56,842 bases of DNA from Candidatus Kapaibacterium sp. (GTDB lineage Bacteria; Bacteroidota; Ignavibacteria; Kapaibacteriales; UBA2268), in NCBI GenBank assembly GCA_026418625.1, contig JAOABA010000027.1, forward strand, positions 1 to 56,842, in the 5' to 3' direction. Position numbers and translations under genes: made by a program. Shown piece after piece: positions 54,180 through 56,842 of the stretch. The notes under the pieces were generated by a model that saw nothing but the letters and a program-made list of their open reading frames with translations, had not been told where the DNA came from and did not search any database. Within the stretch, counting starts at the first letter, position 1; every line of letters begins with the position of its first letter.

Positions 54180-55334
54180 TTAATAAGGGTTATTAAAAAG
54201 TTTTGAGTAAAATTCCTTTTTTGAAGTTTTTACATAAACGAAATAAAGCCCTTTTTCCAGACTAATTTGATTAAATAACAGTTCTGAATTCGAAGTTAAT
54301 ATTTCTTTGGAGTAAGATAAATTTAAAATATTCTGTCCTAACAAATTAAATAATTTCAACTCTTGAATTAATTCTTCATTATCTAATCCAATAATTGATA
54401 ATGAATTTGTTCTATGATTGTAATTGACTGTTATTTCAGATTCTTTCTTATCTTCATAGATATTGCTACCACCAATTGGACCAATATAATTTGTAGATAA
54501 TACAATATCATCAACCCACATTGTATCCGTTTTGCCCGGACTTGCATTTTTAATATAATATAGAAACCAAAAATAGTTTATTTTCATATTATCATCAGCT
54601 CTCCATTGAAATCCTTCGAAAGCGGAATTATCCGTAGAAGGGAAGAAATTATGATTTTCCCAATAACCGTTTGGGAAACCTTGTCCAAGGTGCATTACTT
54701 TTCGACCGTCAATCCAGAGAGCTAATTCACCATTTGAAGAACTAACAGGATCATTAATTTTCAACATAAATTCAATGCAATACCATTTGTTTGTATTTGC
54801 TGCAATAGCAGGGTTTGATTTGAATTGATTTGATAATACTCCTGAGTCAGGATTAACTTTCATACCCATCCAATTAGCACTTAAATCCCAAGATGAAAAG
54901 TCTGAACGAACAATTGGACCCCCTGAAAATCTATCACTTCCATTAGGGAGAATATTGAAATCAAGTTGAGAATATTCAGAAAGTGGATTATAACAGCCCA
55001 ATTTAACAAATTGACTTATGGCAGAGTGATTATTGGAAAATTTACAATAGAAACGAGCAAAAAGTTGATTATAACCTTTATCAAAACTTTTGAAAAGATG
55101 GCTGACAATAGGACGATCTGCATTAAAAACCATCATCAAAGATTTGCTACCTAAGCTGGATGGTGGTTTTTCTGAAGACAAATTCATTCTCGCTAAATTT
55201 GATGTTTCCTTCCATTTTTTTGTTAGCTCTTGTTTGTTTGCAATTTCAAAATCTTCTGAGAAAATTATGTTATTTTGGCTGAATAAGTCAAATTGTATTA
55301 AAATTAAAATTACTATTAAATGTATTACTTTCAT
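54180..55334 (-). CDS. T9SS-sorted protein with a polysaccharide-lyase-like jelly-roll domain
   Basis: 384 residues from ATG 55334, where a proper signal peptide (MKVIHLIVILILIQFDLFSQ) begins; an ATG 20 codons upstream is in frame but adds a second hydrophobic run. The domain ~25-280 reads like a concanavalin-type fold of polysaccharide lyases or cargo-binding domains (IIFSEDFEIANKQELTKKWK; NKWYCIEFMLKINDP; GELALWIDGRKVM; KTDTMWVDDIVLST). Residues ~310-384 are a type-A T9SS sorting domain (LFNLLGQNILNLS; LEKGLYFVYVKT). No catalytic residues could be fixed. Confidence 0.72.
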   Translation of the reverse strand: MKVIHLIVILILIQFDLFSQNNIIFSEDFEIANKQELTKKWKETSNLARMNLSSEKPPSSLGSKSLMMVFNADRPIVSHLFKSFDKGYNQLFARFYCKFSNNHSAISQFVKLGCYNPLSEYSQLDFNILPNGSDRFSGGPIVRSDFSSWDLSANWMGMKVNPDSGVLSNQFKSNPAIAANTNKWYCIEFMLKINDPVSSSNGELALWIDGRKVMHLGQGFPNGYWENHNFFPSTDNSAFEGFQWRADDNMKINYFWFLYYIKNASPGKTDTMWVDDIVLSTNYIGPIGGSNIYEDKKESEITVNYNHRTNSLSIIGLDNEELIQELKLFNLLGQNILNLSYSKEILTSNSELLFNQISLEKGLYFVYVKTSKKEFYSKLFNNPY

Positions 55335-55522
55335 CCTAATAATAAAAAAGTTCAAAATCAACTGCAAATTAATTAATAATGCAGAATTTATCAAACTGCG
55401 TTGGTTTTAATATGTGTAAATACAAATAATAAGCAATCATTAAATATTCTTGTAACTTTTATTTTTCTTTCTCGTAAATGTAAAAGTATTTTTTTTTCAA
55501 TAATTCATTAAAAGGAAATTTT

Positions 55523-55858
55523 ATGAAAAACCTTATAGCAAAACTTGTATTATTGGCTGTGATGGTATCATTTGCCTCATTCTCAATCGCATCGGCTGAA
55601 AACTTAAAAGAATTGAAAATAAAGACTTCAGCGTCTAATAACTCATCTAAGGATAAAATTGAATCCGTTACAATTTTACTCAAAGGTGTGGAGGAATCTA
55701 CTTTGAACCTTGAGGATAAGATTCTTACAATCAAATATAATCCAGAACAAATAAGCTCTGAAATGTTAGTTTATACTATCAATAATTTGGGGTTCAAAGC
55801 AGAAATTCAGAAGAATGAAAAAGAAAAAGACAATAAAAAGAACCTCAAAACAAATTAA
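55523..55858 (+). CDS. Small secreted HMA-like protein without the metal-binding cysteines
   Basis: 111 residues; AAAGGA before ATG 55523. Signal peptide 1-25. Residues ~29-97 have the size and strand pattern of a heavy-metal-associated domain (ESVTILLKGVEESTLNLEDK; LVYTINNLGFKAEIQ), but the GMTCxxC loop is replaced by SASNNSSKDK and the protein has no Cys at all. A Lys/Asn-rich tail ends it. It probably keeps the fold for protein binding rather than metal transport. The terminator follows 24 bp later. Confidence 0.7.
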   Translation: MKNLIAKLVLLAVMVSFASFSIASAENLKELKIKTSASNNSSKDKIESVTILLKGVEESTLNLEDKILTIKYNPEQISSEMLVYTINNLGFKAEIQKNEKEKDNKKNLKTN

Positions 55859-55881
55859 AAGTTAAAAATTATAGTAACAAT

Positions 55882-55913
55882 AAAAAAATCCACCTCTTTG
55901 GTGGATTTTTTTT
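55882..55913 (+). terminator. Intrinsic terminator after the HMA-like gene
   Basis: ATCCACC/GGTGGAT stem with TCTTT loop, preceded by an A run and followed by eight T, so it can work in both directions. Confidence 0.88.
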
Positions 55914-55980
55914 AAAATAAATAATCTTTTCTTACATTCTATAACTTTCTATATTGAATATATTATTTGTTATATAATTT

Positions 55981-56842
55981 ATGAAATCATCAGAAATTAG
56001 AAAGTCTTTTCTTGATTTTTTTGAGAAGAAGGACCATAGAATAGTTCCGGGGAGTCCTGTAATTCCACACGGTGATCCGACATTACTTTTTACAAATGCA
56101 GGAATGAACCAATTCAAGGATGTATTTTTAGGAATTGGTAAAAGAGATTATTTAAGAGCAGCAAACACTCAAAAATGTATCAGAGTTAGTGGTAAGCACA
56201 ATGATTTAGAGGAAGTTGGTAAAGATACATATCACCACACTTTTTTCGAAATGTTGGGGAATTGGAGTTTTGGGGATTATTACAAATCAGAAGCTATAGA
56301 GTGGGCTTGGGAGCTTTTGACTGATGTCTGGGGGCTTGATAAAGACAGACTATATGCAACAGTATATAGAACTGATGACGAGGCTTTTGAACTATGGAAA
56401 AGGTTTTTACCTGTTGAAAAAATACTTAGATTTGATGAGAAAGATAATTTCTGGGAAATGGGTGAAACAGGTCCCTGTGGTCCTTGTAGTGAGATACATT
56501 ATGACAAAACTCCAGATAAAAGCGGTTTAAATCTTGTCAACAAAGGGACTCCAGATGTTATAGAAATTTGGAATCTCGTTTTTATTCAGTATAATCGCAA
56601 AATAGATGGTTCACTCGAGGAGCTTCAAGCAAAGCACGTTGATACAGGGATGGGTTTCGAAAGAATTTGTGCTGTAATTCAGGGTAAAGATTCGAATTAT
56701 GAGACCGACATCTTTATGCCTTTGATTAACGAATTGGAAAAACTAAGTTCCAGAAGCTATTCACAAAATTTGAAAGACCCAGACGGTATAGCAATGAGAG
56801 TCATTAGTGACCACATAAGAACTCTTAGCTTTGCTATAGCTG
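55981..56842 (+). CDS. alaS: Alanyl-tRNA synthetase (5' part; continues past the window)
   Basis: 287 residues visible from ATG 55981. The class II catalytic core is clear: [76 protein letters not shown] and [11 protein letters not shown]. The rest of the ~870-residue enzyme lies beyond the right edge. It charges tRNA-Ala. Confidence 0.96.
   Translation, partial: MKSSEIRKSFLDFFEKKDHRIVPGSPVIPHGDPTLLFTNAGMNQFKDVFLGIGKRDYLRAANTQKCIRVSGKHNDLEEVGKDTYHHTFFEMLGNWSFGDYYKSEAIEWAWELLTDVWGLDKDRLYATVYRTDDEAFELWKRFLPVEKILRFDEKDNFWEMGETGPCGPCSEIHYDKTPDKSGLNLVNKGTPDVIEIWNLVFIQYNRKIDGSLEELQAKHVDTGMGFERICAVIQGKDSNYETDIFMPLINELEKLSSRSYSQNLKDPDGIAMRVISDHIRTLSFAIA

Overview
The window looks like a chromosomal segment of an AT-rich, Gram-negative member of the Bacteroidota/Ignavibacteriota/Kapabacteria side of the FCB group; no closer name can be defended from sequence alone. 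The evidence: six large secreted proteins end in a type IX secretion system (T9SS, Por) type-A sorting domain; there is a TonB receptor with a DUF4249 lipoprotein, ferredoxin-dependent 2-oxoacid oxidoreductases, and a TAnnTTTG-type promoter before ftsQAZ. Unlike many Bacteroidetes, clear GGAG/AGGAG ribosome-binding sites precede several genes and decide several starts.

Layout. 1-5158 (minus strand) is an accessory surface-protein region. It consists of two tandem copies of one arrangement: a structured leader with a possible 9-codon leader peptide, then a very Cys-rich small secreted protein, then a large T9SS-sorted protein. A 7-copy heptamer repeat lies just upstream of the first-transcribed copy. 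5257-5530 is a patch of palindromic intergenic repeats, followed by a T9SS beta-helix protein (5583-7160) whose coding sequence itself carries two such palindromes in frame. 7236-9505 is a Nudix-parA-parB operon. 9632-15304 encodes a vWA/T9SS protein and a double-OmpA outer-membrane protein. 15446-17970 holds a DNA glycosylase, a HIT protein and a PcfJ-like protein. 18316-23334 (plus) encodes an isocitrate-dehydrogenase-type enzyme and a giant arylsulfotransferase-like T9SS protein.

23341-28754 (minus) is a complete TetR-regulated drug-efflux-type ABC operon (YbhGFSR-like). 29238-35150 contains two divergently oriented 2-oxoacid:ferredoxin oxidoreductases, one with four separate subunits and one of the fused two-subunit kind. 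35223-45986 carries kdsD (LPS), a RodZ-like protein, a DUF2279 protein, a glycosyltransferase, a 1462-residue acyl-CoA dehydratase activator-type protein, a FabH-like synthase and purM. A tRNA-Ser(TGA) is on the minus strand at 46087-46168. 46250-50745 carries an atypical SDR and then ftsQ-ftsA-ftsZ, closed by a strong terminator. 50913-55334 (minus) holds the TonB receptor/DUF4249 pair and another T9SS protein. The window ends with a small HMA-like secreted protein and the 5' part of alaS.

Most of the window is ordinary core metabolism, division and envelope biology. The part that is not explained by familiar systems is the duplicated leader / Cys-rich / T9SS module at the left edge. All functional names are from reading motifs by eye; no database search was run.
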